DNA from: Methylophilaceae bacterium | GTDB lineage: Bacteria > Pseudomonadota > Gammaproteobacteria > Burkholderiales > Methylophilaceae | Length of the DNA: 64,000 bases | Reading direction: 5' to 3' | Assembly (NCBI GenBank): GCA_028823485.1 | Contig: JAPKBG010000002.1 | Coordinates: 1-64,000 of the forward strand | Shown here: positions 1 through 7,954 of the stretch, piece by piece | Numbering within the stretch: position 1 is the stretch's first letter | Layout: each line of letters starts with the position of its first letter | Notes under the pieces: generated by a model | The model's database searches: none | What the model saw: only the letters and a program-made list of their open reading frames with translations | What the model was told of the DNA's origin: nothing | Made by a program: the position numbers and the translations under genes

Positions 1-56
1 TTAAGTATTAAATCTTAAGTATTAAATCTTAAGTATTAAATCTTAAGTATTAAATT
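1..56. repeat. 14-bp tandem repeat, four copies
   Basis: Four head-to-tail copies of TTAAGTATTAAATC occupy 1-14, 15-28, 29-42 and 43-56. The last copy ends in T instead of C. The array touches the window edge, so it may extend leftwards. It ends 5 bp before a Shine-Dalgarno-like AGGAG (62-66) that belongs to the broken pilT start. Its function is unknown. It could be a slippage-prone promoter spacer or simply AT-rich filler. Confidence 0.9.
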
Positions 57-72
57 ATAACAGGAGTTGAAA

Positions 73-231
73 GCGGATATTTCAGATTTGTTGGCATTTT
101 CAGTCAAGAACGAAGCTTCGGATTTGCACTTGTCCGCAGTGCTGCCACCAATGATTCGTGTTCATGGCGATGTGCGTAAAATCAATTTGCCAATCATGGA
201 GCATCCGGTAAAAAATCACATATTAAATTGA
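73..231 (+). pseudogene. pilT: pilT 5' fragment (twitching-motility retraction ATPase remnant)
   Basis: The frame encodes ADISDLLAFSVKNEASDLHL, then SAVLPPMIRVHGDVRKINLP and about 12 more residues, ending at TGA 229-231. This matches the N-terminus of PilT, the hexameric ATPase that retracts type IV pili (family start MDI(S/T)-LLAF..ASDLHLSAGLPPMIR). Homology stops after the IMEH segment at about residue 43, and the whole ATPase domain is missing. AGGAG at 62-66 is correctly spaced from codon 73-75, but that codon is GCG where the family has ATG, so the start appears to be lost. In-frame TTG (67) lies directly against the AGGAG and is an unlikely start. In Pseudomonas pilT-pilU lies near pyrC'-pyrB, so this is plausibly the ancestral site. 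An intact pilT could still exist elsewhere. Confidence 0.85.
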
Positions 232-340
232 GATGAGCGGCAAAACCATTCTTAACAACGCACTATATCAGAGCCACACTATCACTGTTTTTTATGACGA
301 GTCAAGCCACGCTACTGTATTGTTGCGACAAGTTGACTGT
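232..340. other. Intergenic spacer, nothing recognised
   Basis: This lies between the pilT remnant stop and the pyrC' stop codon. I see no open frame with recognisable homology, no clear hairpin terminator and no promoter. It may hold further unrecognisable debris of pilT. Confidence 0.5.
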
Positions 341-1624
341 TTAATTCGACTTGCTTGGGTAAGTGAGTTGACCATTTAATAAGGTGTATATCACTTTTCC
401 AGTTACTTCCATATTTAAGAATGGTGTATTTTTACCTTCGCTCTTTAATGAATTTGGCGTCACTGTCCAAGCAGCTTCGGGATCAAAAATAGTGATATCT
501 GCATTTGCTCCCACGCTGAGATGGCCACTATTAATGCCCAGTATTTCTGCGGATTGGATCGTTATTTTAGCAACAGCATCACGCAAAGCCACTTTATTGT
601 TGTTTGACCATTTTAACGTTAGCGGCAACAAAAGTTCTAAACCAGTTGCACCTGCTTCAGCTTCTGCAAAAGGAAGTAGCTTGGCATCGTTATCCACTGG
701 TGCATGGTCAGAGCAGATGGCGTCGATTGTGCCATCTTTGACACCTAAGCATAATGCCTCTTTGTCACGTAGTGTTCTGAGTGGTGGCTTTAAATGGGCA
801 TTAGAATCAAAGTAACCAATATCATGTTCCGTTAGATGTAAGTGGTAAATGCTGACATCGGCAGTAATTGTAATGCCGCTTTTTTTCGCCTCTCTGATGA
901 GTTCGACACCTTCTGCGGTAGAGATGCGGCAGAAATGAATTTTGGTTTTGGTCTCTTGAGCGATTCGTAAAACAGTGCCTATTCTTAATGCCTCAGCAGC
1001 ACTTGGAATACCTTTAAGGCCTAGCCTGCTCGCTACCTCGCCATCATGCGCAACGCCGTCTCGCGCCAGAAAGGGCTCCTCCGGGTGAAAAAAGATGGTA
1101 TAGCCAAAAGTGGCCGCGTATTCAAATGCGCGCCATAAAACTTGCGTATCAATAATGGGGTGATTTGCTTGTGTGAATCCAGCGCAGCCGGCTTCGGTCA
1201 GTTCACACATTTCTGTCAGTGTTTTACCTTCCAGTTTTTGTGTGAGTGCGCCGAGCGGATAAATACGCGCTAAATTGTGTCGCCAGCCTCTAAGCTTGAG
1301 CATTTCAACTAAACCTGGTTCATCTAGTACTGGATCCGTATCAGGTGGGCAAGCTAGACTGGTTACGCCGCCAGCTGCTGCAGCGCTTAGTTCACTCTCT
1401 AAGGTGGCTTTGTATTCATTGCCAGGCTCGCGTAAACGAGCGCTTATATCAACAAAGCCGGGTGTGACGATTAAGCCGTTAGCGTCGATTGTTTCATTGG
1501 CCATGAAATTCTTTGGTGCTTCTCCGATGCTAGCAATCTGGCCTGCATCAATATAGAGGTCTTGTTTGGCATCAATGTTATTTTTAGGGTCGATGACATG
1601 CCCGTTTTTAATGCATATTTTCAT
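341..1624 (-). CDS. pyrC: Dihydroorotase-like protein PyrC', probably non-catalytic
   Basis: This 427-residue member of the class I dihydroorotase family (amidohydrolase fold) belongs to pyrimidine biosynthesis. Active enzymes carry DxHxHxR near residue 60. Here the segment reads [10 protein letters not shown], with Ser61 and Arg63 in place of the two zinc-binding histidines. A later ligand His is Arg233 (IHFCRIST) and another is Tyr260, while His180 and Asp306 remain. This pattern fits the inactive PyrC' (PyrX) of Pseudomonas, which is needed to assemble the aspartate carbamoyltransferase holoenzyme. The gene overlaps the pyrB stop by 4 bp (ATGA), so translation is probably coupled. A separate active dihydroorotase should be encoded elsewhere. 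The family is certain; loss of activity is inferred from the missing ligands. Confidence 0.9.
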   Translation of the reverse strand: MKICIKNGHVIDPKNNIDAKQDLYIDAGQIASIGEAPKNFMANETIDANGLIVTPGFVDISARLREPGNEYKATLESELSAAAAGGVTSLACPPDTDPVLDEPGLVEMLKLRGWRHNLARIYPLGALTQKLEGKTLTEMCELTEAGCAGFTQANHPIIDTQVLWRAFEYAATFGYTIFFHPEEPFLARDGVAHDGEVASRLGLKGIPSAAEALRIGTVLRIAQETKTKIHFCRISTAEGVELIREAKKSGITITADVSIYHLHLTEHDIGYFDSNAHLKPPLRTLRDKEALCLGVKDGTIDAICSDHAPVDNDAKLLPFAEAEAGATGLELLLPLTLKWSNNNKVALRDAVAKITIQSAEILGINSGHLSVGANADITIFDPEAAWTVTPNSLKSEGKNTPFLNMEVTGKVIYTLLNGQLTYPSKSN

Positions 1625-2583
1625 GCTTCACCTCCTGCAAGCATAGACATGACTGCCATGCGAACTGCAATACCATAAGTCACTTGCGGCAAAATAACGG
1701 CCTGATCACTATCCGCAACGCGTGAGTCAATTTCGACACCTCTATTCATTGGGCCTGGATGCATCACAATCGCATCTGGTTTTGCTAAGGCTAGTTTTTC
1801 TGGCGTTAATCCATAGGTTTTGAAAAACTCCTGTGTACTTGGTAGCATAGCGCCGCTCATCCGCTCATTTTGTAAGCGTAACATCATCACAACATCGACA
1901 TCTTTCAAGCCTTCTTTCATGTCGTGGTACACGTGTACCCCTAACTTTTCAACTTCGTTTGGGAGTAGTGTTTTTGGTGCAATGACGCGTATTTCTGGCA
2001 CACCTAATGTGGTCAATGCATGTATTTCGCTACGTGCAACACGAGAGTGTAGAATATCGCCGACAAGTGCGACCCGTAAGTTGTGCATATCCGGCTTATA
2101 TTTTCGAATGGTAAACACATCGAGTAAACCTTGTGTTGGATGCGAGTGACGGCCATCGCCTGCATTAATTACGCTAATATTATCAGGCACATGCTTTGCA
2201 ATGAGATGGGCTGCACCACTTTGACTGTGCCGCACAACAAACATATCCGCTTGCATGGCAATCAGGTTGTTAACCGTATCGATAATCGCCTCACCTTTTG
2301 ATTGTGATGAGGTATTGACGTTGAGGTTAATCACATCGGCTGATAAGCGTTTGGCCGCAATTTCAAATGTCGTGCGTGTGCGTGTACTGTTTTCAAAAAA
2401 GATATTACAGACTGTTTTTCCATGTAGTAAGGGTACTTTTTTAACATCACGATCTGAGACGCTAACAAAAGATTCCGCCTTGTCAAGAATTTGTAATAAC
2501 ACCTTTTTTGGTAAGCCTTCTATGCTTAATAGGTGTTTGAGTTTTCCGTCGCTGGTGAGTTGCGGGTTATACATGGGCTGCAT
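1621..2583 (-). CDS. pyrB: Aspartate carbamoyltransferase catalytic subunit
   Basis: PyrB condenses carbamoyl phosphate with aspartate to carbamoyl-aspartate, the first committed step of cytosolic pyrimidine synthesis. The 320 residues show the carbamoyl-phosphate loop [13 protein letters not shown] (STRTR at 66-70), [16 protein letters not shown] in the middle and [11 protein letters not shown] near the C-terminus, so the catalytic residues look intact. The start could be Met1 or Met4. No pyrI regulatory chain or pyrR lies beside it. The 4-bp overlap with pyrC' fits the Pseudomonas-type PyrB/PyrC' complex. It is probably transcribed with ruvX and yqgE upstream, since the gap to ruvX is 46 bp. 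Confidence 0.97.
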   Translation of the reverse strand: MQPMYNPQLTSDGKLKHLLSIEGLPKKVLLQILDKAESFVSVSDRDVKKVPLLHGKTVCNIFFENSTRTRTTFEIAAKRLSADVINLNVNTSSQSKGEAIIDTVNNLIAMQADMFVVRHSQSGAAHLIAKHVPDNISVINAGDGRHSHPTQGLLDVFTIRKYKPDMHNLRVALVGDILHSRVARSEIHALTTLGVPEIRVIAPKTLLPNEVEKLGVHVYHDMKEGLKDVDVVMMLRLQNERMSGAMLPSTQEFFKTYGLTPEKLALAKPDAIVMHPGPMNRGVEIDSRVADSDQAVILPQVTYGIAVRMAVMSMLAGGEA

Positions 2584-2629
2584 CCTGATTGTTGTATAGC
2601 CTAAGGTCTGTATTGAGTCTTTGCATCGC

Positions 2630-3121
2630 TTATGTTTGTTGCACGCTGTCGAAGTAGGATTGTAATATGACTTGTGCTGCTACGGCATCAATTTTTTCTT
2701 TTTGTTCACGCCCTTTAATACCCGCTTCTGACAACTGCTGTGAAGCCTCGGCCGAGCTTAAGCGTTCATCGATCATCATGACAGGTAAATTGAAGCGACC
2801 TTCTAGTCGCTGTGCAAATTTTTTCGAGAGCTGTGTCAGCAGGTGCTCGCTGCCATCCATATAGGTTGGTAAACCGACAATCAATAAGCTTGGCTTCCAT
2901 TCTTTGATTAACTGTTCTATTGCATGAAAGCGGACTCCATTGACTTCTGCATCAATTGTCGTGTTTGCATGCGCAGTTTTTAATAGCGTCTCTCCTATAG
3001 CGACACCGATGCGCTTTTCACCAAAATCAAATCCCATCACTGTGCCACTAATGTCTGAATAACTGCGTTCCAGTATCGGCAGGTGACTTTGGCTTAACAC
3101 CTTAAGCATGCCCCGCAACAT
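2630..3121 (-). CDS. ruvX: Pre-16S rRNA nuclease / Holliday junction resolvase-like RuvX (YqgF)
   Basis: This YqgF-family RNase H-fold nuclease carries the hallmark [15 protein letters not shown] (first catalytic Asp) and the later DERLSSAEA motif. In E. coli the family matures the 5' end of 16S rRNA. The longest frame is 163 residues and overlaps the yqgE stop by 20 bp. An internal ATG at codon 5 gives an 8-bp overlap. About 28 residues precede the conserved core, which is longer than usual, so a later start is possible, but I see no convincing Shine-Dalgarno that decides it. The order yqgE-ruvX-pyrB is widespread in proteobacteria. Confidence 0.93.
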   Translation of the reverse strand: MLRGMLKVLSQSHLPILERSYSDISGTVMGFDFGEKRIGVAIGETLLKTAHANTTIDAEVNGVRFHAIEQLIKEWKPSLLIVGLPTYMDGSEHLLTQLSKKFAQRLEGRFNLPVMMIDERLSSAEASQQLSEAGIKGREQKEKIDAVAAQVILQSYFDSVQQT

Positions 3122-3677
3122 CTAATAGATTGCTTGAGTTGAGCCCCATCATGTCCATGCCAAGCTTGAATCGATTGTTGGCAGGGGTGTCAAAAATAAT
3201 TTTCTGTAACGCTTGTTGTTCTGTTGCTTCTAGGTTTAGCCATGCGTTTTGCCCCATTTCTTCCTCTAGTTGTCCTGCTGACCAGCCTGCATAGCCTAAT
3301 GCAATGATCATTTTTTTAGGTGCTTGATTATCGGCAGCAGCTTCTAAAATATCTTTAGAGGTTGTAAGCGCAATGTTGTCATTAATCTGAATGGTGGAAT
3401 TGTATTCTTGTTGCGGCATGTGTAATACAAAGCCGCGATCTGTTTGCATAGGACCGCCTTCATAGATCGCATCTTCTAACAAAGACGAGGGTGTTATTTT
3501 CAACTCGATTTGATTGAGTAAGTCTTCAACGTTGTATTTGGATGGTCTGTTAAGCACAATGCCCATGGCGCCGTCTTCGTTGTGAGTGCAGATAAACGAG
3601 ATTGTTTGAGAAAAACGTGGGTCAGTCATGCTAGGCATTGCAATGAGAAACTGACCTGTAAGATTTAAATTTTCCAA
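3102..3677 (-). CDS. yqgE: YqgE/AlgH family protein (DUF179)
   Basis: This is a 191-residue cytosolic protein of the UPF0301/AlgH family. It has the typical opening LTGQFLIAMPSMTDPRF, the central GAMGIVLNRPS and the GYAGWSAGQLEEE motif. The biochemical role is not settled, and AlgH was linked to alginate regulation in Pseudomonas. It is the first gene of the yqgE-ruvX-pyrB-pyrC' run, and its 3' end overlaps ruvX, which suggests translational coupling. Length and motifs are normal for the family. Confidence 0.95.
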   Translation of the reverse strand: MENLNLTGQFLIAMPSMTDPRFSQTISFICTHNEDGAMGIVLNRPSKYNVEDLLNQIELKITPSSLLEDAIYEGGPMQTDRGFVLHMPQQEYNSTIQINDNIALTTSKDILEAAADNQAPKKMIIALGYAGWSAGQLEEEMGQNAWLNLEATEQQALQKIIFDTPANNRFKLGMDMMGLNSSNLLDVAGHA

Positions 3678-3783
3678 TGTTTGTAGTTTACCACAATTTT
3701 AATAAAACATAATTCAATAAAATGGCCAATTAATCCAGCCCAATCATGATGTTAGCTAGCACTACCTAGCCAGAGCTGTCTAT

Positions 3784-4884
3784 TTAGACATCTTGTTCTA
3801 GATAGCCAGTGATTTCTAAACCAAAGCCATCCATGCTTGGCATTTTACGCGGTGCTGCCATCAGCTTCATTTTGCGCACACCCAAGTCCAATAAAATTTG
3901 TGAACCAATACCATATGTTCTTAACTCTTGGTTATAACGGACTGGCTCATCTGCGTGTTGGATGCGGTTAACTAAATCAGCATTCGATTCGGTTTGGTTG
4001 AGGAGTATCATCACGCCGCATTCTGCGTCGGCGATTGTTTGCATGGCGTTTAATGTATTCCAGCTATGGGTTTTGCTTGAGCTATCTATTAAATCGAAAA
4101 CAGATAAAGGTTCATGTACTCGTACCAAGGTTTCTTTGTCAGCACTTGGTTCACCCTTAATTAACACCAAGTGCGTTTCATTGGAAATCTTATCGTTATA
4201 GGCAATCAACTTCATTTCGCCATAAGCCGTATTGATTTGGCGTTCGACTGCACGCTCGATGAGTTTTTCATTTTCACTACGGTAGTGGATTAAATCCGCA
4301 ATCGTTCCAATTTTGATATCATGTTCAGCGGCAATGCCAACCAAATCTGGTAAGCGCGCCATTTCGCCATCATCTTTTAGAATTTCACAAATCACACTGG
4401 ATGGATCCATGCCTGCTAGTGCGGCTAAGTCTGACCCTGCTTCTGTGTGACCTGCGCGGACTAGTACGCCGCCATTCATGGCTTTGATTGGGAATACGTG
4501 ACCTGGACTAACGATGCTGTTGGTATTAGCGTCTTTCGCAACAGCTGCTTGAATTGTCTTTGCACGGTCGGCAGCAGAAATACCTGTTGTCACGCCACTA
4601 GCCGCTTCAATAGAAACGGTGAAGTTTGTACCATAGCGTGTACGATTGTTATTAGCCATTGGCGGTAAATTTAATTGCTCGCATCTTGTTTCATTTAGCG
4701 TTAGGCAAATTAAACCACGTCCATACTTAGCCATAAAATTGATGTTTTCAGCCGTTGCAAACTCTGCTGCAATCACAAAGTCACCTTCGTTTTCACGGTT
4801 TTCATCATCGACTAAAATCACCATTTTCCCATTTTTAATATCGGCAATGATGTCTGAAATAGGACTTATTTGTTTATGCGGCAT
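3784..4884 (-). CDS. ribB: 3,4-dihydroxy-2-butanone 4-phosphate synthase with degenerate GTP cyclohydrolase II-like domain (RibBX type)
   Basis: The N-terminal ~205 residues are a complete RibB domain. It has the acidic DDENRENEGDF loop at 26-36 and GHTEAGSDLAALAG around 145-158, and makes the four-carbon riboflavin precursor from ribulose 5-phosphate. The C-terminal ~160 residues align with GTP cyclohydrolase II only at the end (LRTYGIGSQILLDLGVRKMK). The zinc-binding cysteines and the GECLTGD..GSLRCDCG segment are absent, so RibA activity is not expected. This RibBX arrangement is known in several proteobacteria. The gene begins 3 bp after the ribE stop, so the two probably form an operon. 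A separate active RibA must lie elsewhere. Confidence 0.92.
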   Translation of the reverse strand: MPHKQISPISDIIADIKNGKMVILVDDENRENEGDFVIAAEFATAENINFMAKYGRGLICLTLNETRCEQLNLPPMANNNRTRYGTNFTVSIEAASGVTTGISAADRAKTIQAAVAKDANTNSIVSPGHVFPIKAMNGGVLVRAGHTEAGSDLAALAGMDPSSVICEILKDDGEMARLPDLVGIAAEHDIKIGTIADLIHYRSENEKLIERAVERQINTAYGEMKLIAYNDKISNETHLVLIKGEPSADKETLVRVHEPLSVFDLIDSSSKTHSWNTLNAMQTIADAECGVMILLNQTESNADLVNRIQHADEPVRYNQELRTYGIGSQILLDLGVRKMKLMAAPRKMPSMDGFGLEITGYLEQDV

Positions 4885-4887
4885 TCT

Positions 4888-5484
4888 TTAACTTTCAGTT
4901 TCCCACTGCTGCATTCTGTCTACGTAGCGGGCAATTTGATCGATTTCTAAATTCACTTGGCTACCGACCTGCAGTGTGCCCAGTATGGTTTTTTCTAGTG
5001 TGTGTGGAATAATATTGATGGTAAATACATCTTTTTCTATCGTATTGACGGTTAAGCTCACACCATTAACGCAAATCGAACCTTTGCGGGCAATGTATTT
5101 CGAGATGGCATGCGGTAATTGAATTGCGAGTAACCAGCAGTCATTAACTGGATCAAATTGAACCACCTGACCAACACCATCAACATGGCCACTGACTAAA
5201 TGACCACCTAAACGGTCATCAAGACGTAATGCTTTTTCTAGATTCACTTGGCCTTTTTGGTCTAAGCCTGTGGTGACATTTAACGTTTCTTTTGAGATAT
5301 CCGCTTTGAAATGTGTTTCGCTTAAGCTTGTGACCGTTAAGCACACACCATTAATGGCAATGCTGTCACCTATTTTCACATTGCTTAGGTCTAGTTGTTC
5401 AGCGTTAATATCGATTTTAATATCGCCTGACGATGTTTTTATGGGCGTTATTTCACCAACCGCTTGTATGATTCCAGTAAACAT
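4888..5484 (-). CDS. ribE: Riboflavin synthase alpha subunit
   Basis: Riboflavin synthase dismutates two 6,7-dimethyl-8-ribityllumazines to riboflavin. The 198 residues show the canonical start MFTGIIQAVGEI and two tandem lumazine-binding domains. Each repeat carries an INGVCLTV or VNGVSLTV motif (about residues 44-51 and 140-147), and LGGHLVSGHVDGVG sits between them. It leads a two-gene ribE-ribB unit with a 3-bp gap. The 99-bp region to the divergent lolC is too short for, and shows no sign of, an FMN riboswitch, so expression is probably from a plain promoter. Confidence 0.96.
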   Translation of the reverse strand: MFTGIIQAVGEITPIKTSSGDIKIDINAEQLDLSNVKIGDSIAINGVCLTVTSLSETHFKADISKETLNVTTGLDQKGQVNLEKALRLDDRLGGHLVSGHVDGVGQVVQFDPVNDCWLLAIQLPHAISKYIARKGSICVNGVSLTVNTIEKDVFTINIIPHTLEKTILGTLQVGSQVNLEIDQIARYVDRMQQWETES

Positions 5485-5543
5485 CCTGCCATTTTAACAG
5501 TTGTCCTTACTATTAGAACCGAAGCTGCATATTTTTTTTAAAA

Positions 5544-5562
5544 CGCTTGAAATCTTCAAGCG
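5544..5562. promoter_or_regulatory. Perfect 8-3-8 inverted repeat in the ribE/lolC divergent region
   Basis: CGCTTGAA-ATC-TTCAAGCG is a perfect 19-bp palindrome, 22 bp before the lolC start and 60 bp from the ribE start. It could be an operator shared by the two divergent units or a small hairpin in the lolC leader. It lacks a T-run on either strand, so a terminator is unlikely. The binding protein is unknown. Confidence 0.5.
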
Positions 5563-5583
5563 ATATGCTGTTAAGATTTCCAA

Positions 5584-6867
5584 ATGTCATTTTTCAGCCA
5601 AATACTTGCGAAAACAGGATTGCCATACGAGCTATTTGTTGGCTTGCGCTACACCCGTGCGAAACGTAAAAATCATTTTATTTCATTTATATCAATGACC
5701 AGTATGGTCGGGGTTGCGCTAGGTGTTGCTGCACTGATTATCGTACTCTCCGTGATGAACGGTTTTCAGGCGGAGCTACGTAGCCGTATTCTTGGCGTTG
5801 CTTCTCATATTGAAGTTACTGAAAACACGAATATGCTTAGCAATTGGGAGTCGCTTGCAGAGCAGGTTGATGCTCAGACTAATGTGAAAGCCAGTGCGCC
5901 TTATGTCATGGCGCAAGGGATGCTGAGCTATGGCCAGGCGGTGCAAGGTGCGTTGGTAAGAGGCGTGTTGCCTAATCAAGAGAATGCGGTGGCTGACTTA
6001 GGTAAAAACATGCGGGAAGGTCAGTTAAGTGACTTGGCTTCAGGTGAGTTTAACATCATCTTAGGGGCTGATTTAGCCTATTCTTTAGGAGTGAATCTCG
6101 GCGAAAAAGTCGTGTTGATGGCACCGCAAGGGCAATTTACCCCGACGGGTGTGATTCCGCGGATCAAACAGTTTAACGTGGTTGGTTTATTTCAAATTGG
6201 GATGTACGAATATGATGCCGGCTTGGCACTGATTCATATTGAAGATGCTGCCAAGCTTTACCGCATGGGAGACAAGGTTTCTGGTTTGCGTCTGAAGATT
6301 AACAATCTATTTGATGCGCAAGCAACGACCGCTGAGTTGAGTGAAAAATTGACGCCGTTGGGTGCCTATTACATTACCGATTGGACGCAACAACATGCTA
6401 ACTTCTTTAAAGCGATACAGTTAGAAAAGCGGGTGATGTTTATTATTCTGACGCTGATTGTCGCGGTTGCGGCATTTAATATTGTATCGACCTTGGTGAT
6501 GGCAGTGACCGATAAGCGCGCTGATATTGCGATTATGCGGACATTAGGCGCCAGCCCAAAAAGTATTATGCAAATCTTCATTATTCAAGGCGCGCTGATT
6601 GGCATTATTGGCACCTTTTTTGGCGCCGTTTTAGGCATTGTCATTGCATTGAATATTGATACCATCATCCCGTTTATTGAAAACCTATTTCATGTGCAGT
6701 TCTTATCGAAGGAGGTGTACTATATTAGCGAGTTGCCTTCAAAATTAGAATGGAATGATACGATTACGATTGTTGTGGTATCCATCGTCTTGAGTTTGGT
6801 AGCTACCCTATATCCAAGCTACAAAGCATCTAAAATCAACCCAGCGGAGGCTTTGCGTTATGAGTAG
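5584..6867 (+). CDS. lolC: Lipoprotein-releasing ABC transporter permease LolC/LolF
   Basis: This inner-membrane subunit extracts lipoproteins and hands them to LolA. The 427 residues contain an N-terminal membrane segment (around 35-60, VGVALGVAALIIVLSVMNGF), a large periplasmic domain and three C-terminal membrane segments. The loop PQGQFTPTGVIPR matches the LolC Hook that binds LolA. Only one permease gene accompanies lolD, so the exporter is probably the single-permease LolDF type rather than LolCDE. The next gene overlaps by 8 bp. The start is the first ATG, shortly upstream of the conserved YELFVGLRYTRAKR segment. Confidence 0.93.
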   Translation: MSFFSQILAKTGLPYELFVGLRYTRAKRKNHFISFISMTSMVGVALGVAALIIVLSVMNGFQAELRSRILGVASHIEVTENTNMLSNWESLAEQVDAQTNVKASAPYVMAQGMLSYGQAVQGALVRGVLPNQENAVADLGKNMREGQLSDLASGEFNIILGADLAYSLGVNLGEKVVLMAPQGQFTPTGVIPRIKQFNVVGLFQIGMYEYDAGLALIHIEDAAKLYRMGDKVSGLRLKINNLFDAQATTAELSEKLTPLGAYYITDWTQQHANFFKAIQLEKRVMFIILTLIVAVAAFNIVSTLVMAVTDKRADIAIMRTLGASPKSIMQIFIIQGALIGIIGTFFGAVLGIVIALNIDTIIPFIENLFHVQFLSKEVYYISELPSKLEWNDTITIVVVSIVLSLVATLYPSYKASKINPAEALRYE

Positions 6868-7534
6868 CATTATTCGCTGTGAAGGCTTAACAAAAACATA
6901 TACAGGCTTAGATGTTGCCGTGTTAAACGGCATTAATTTAAACATCAAAAAAAGTGAGCAGATTGCCATTGTCGGTGCTTCTGGTTCAGGTAAAAGCACC
7001 TTGCTGCATTTGCTGGGTGGTTTAGATACACCCAGTTCAGGTGAGGTTGAGTTGCTTGGTAATAACTTGAACCAATTGTCCGAGGCCAGAAAAGGTCAAA
7101 TTAGAAATGATTCTTTAGGATTTGTTTATCAATTCCATCATTTACTACCAGAATTCACTGCCATCGAGAATGTTGCGATGCCACTGCTAATTGGACGCAT
7201 GCCCCGTGAGCAAGCATTGTCAGCAGCTAAAGATATGTTAGATAAAGTGGGTATGACACACCGTGTAGAACATATGCCGAGTGAGCTTTCTGGTGGCGAA
7301 AGGCAGCGTGTTGCTTTGGCACGCGCTTTAGTCACTGAACCGGCTGCGATATTAGCCGATGAGCCGACTGGTAACTTAGATCGCGTAACGGCTAATCAAG
7401 TGTTTAATTTGTTAGTTGAAATTAATGCTGTATTGAAAACCAGTTTGGTGGTTGTGACGCATGATTTAACGTTAGCCGCTAAGATGCATAAACAGTTCAA
7501 ATTAGAAGATGGTAAGCTTGCAGCATTTTCTTAA
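6860..7534 (+). CDS. lolD: Lipoprotein-releasing ABC transporter ATP-binding protein LolD
   Basis: This is the cytosolic ATPase of the lipoprotein exporter. It is 224 residues, normal for the family. Walker A is GASGSGKST (39-47), the ABC signature is LSGGERQR, Walker B is AILADEPTGNLD, and a switch His follows in VVVTHD. It overlaps the permease stop by 8 bp (ATGAGTAG), so translation is likely coupled. The pair sits at the head of an envelope cluster that in Pseudomonas is lolCDE-comEC-exbBD-lpxK-kdsB. Confidence 0.97.
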   Translation: MSSIIRCEGLTKTYTGLDVAVLNGINLNIKKSEQIAIVGASGSGKSTLLHLLGGLDTPSSGEVELLGNNLNQLSEARKGQIRNDSLGFVYQFHHLLPEFTAIENVAMPLLIGRMPREQALSAAKDMLDKVGMTHRVEHMPSELSGGERQRVALARALVTEPAAILADEPTGNLDRVTANQVFNLLVEINAVLKTSLVVVTHDLTLAAKMHKQFKLEDGKLAAFS

Positions 7535-7562
7535 TAGACCGCTGATAGATGGACGTCACTGA

Positions 7563-7872
7563 ACGATTGTCGTAGGCTTTGTCTTGGGTGCTTGGTATTT
7601 GCAATTGCAAGCCACTTTACCATCAGCTTATTGATATTTCACTTACAAATTCTGGTCTAATTTTGAAGAAAGGTGCCAAATTGATAATTTTGATTAGGAG
7701 GGTACAGCTTTATTTAATTTAGTTGACATACAGAGTTCGCTTTTTAAAGTGCACCTACAGAAAAACAACCTCTGACATAGGGAATTATTTTATTTACACT
7801 GCGCAAAACCGAATCCAAATCAAAGCATGGCGTTCAGTTCATGCTAGGTATTCGCATGACAAAATTTTATGA
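7563..7872 (+). pseudogene. comEC: comEC/rec2 remnant: N- and C-terminal ends of a DNA-uptake channel
   Basis: The 420-bp gap between lolD and exbB holds two recognisable pieces. From 7563, 23 codons read TIVVGFVLGAWYLQLQATLP then SAY and a stop. This resembles the ComEC N-terminus, with ACG where a start ATG would be expected. From about 7783 to the stop at 7870-7872, the frame encodes NYFIYTAQNRIQIKAWRSVH then ARYSHDKIL, resembling the ComEC C-terminal AWR..(H/R)RYWHD. The frame is open back to 7723. ComEC is normally some 700-800 residues, so almost all of it, including the competence and MBL-fold domains, is gone. comEC occupies exactly this position between lolCDE and exbB in Pseudomonas. 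The rest of the gap shows nothing else. Identification is from short matches plus synteny. Confidence 0.6.
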
Positions 7873-7954
7873 AGTCTCACTTGCCGAAGTGTGCGCTTCT
7901 AAGCTAAAGTAGCGGTAGTTTTGTTTTATCTGATTTAATTAAGGAGTCTCCACT

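Noticed and set aside
5485-5583. FMN riboswitch before ribE
   Set aside because: The 99-bp gap is too short and no conserved riboswitch elements were seen.
7635-7954. A small unknown gene in the lolD-exbB gap
   Set aside because: The gap is better explained by comEC remnants; no complete short frame with a ribosome-binding site stands out, apart from the AAGGAG used by exbB.
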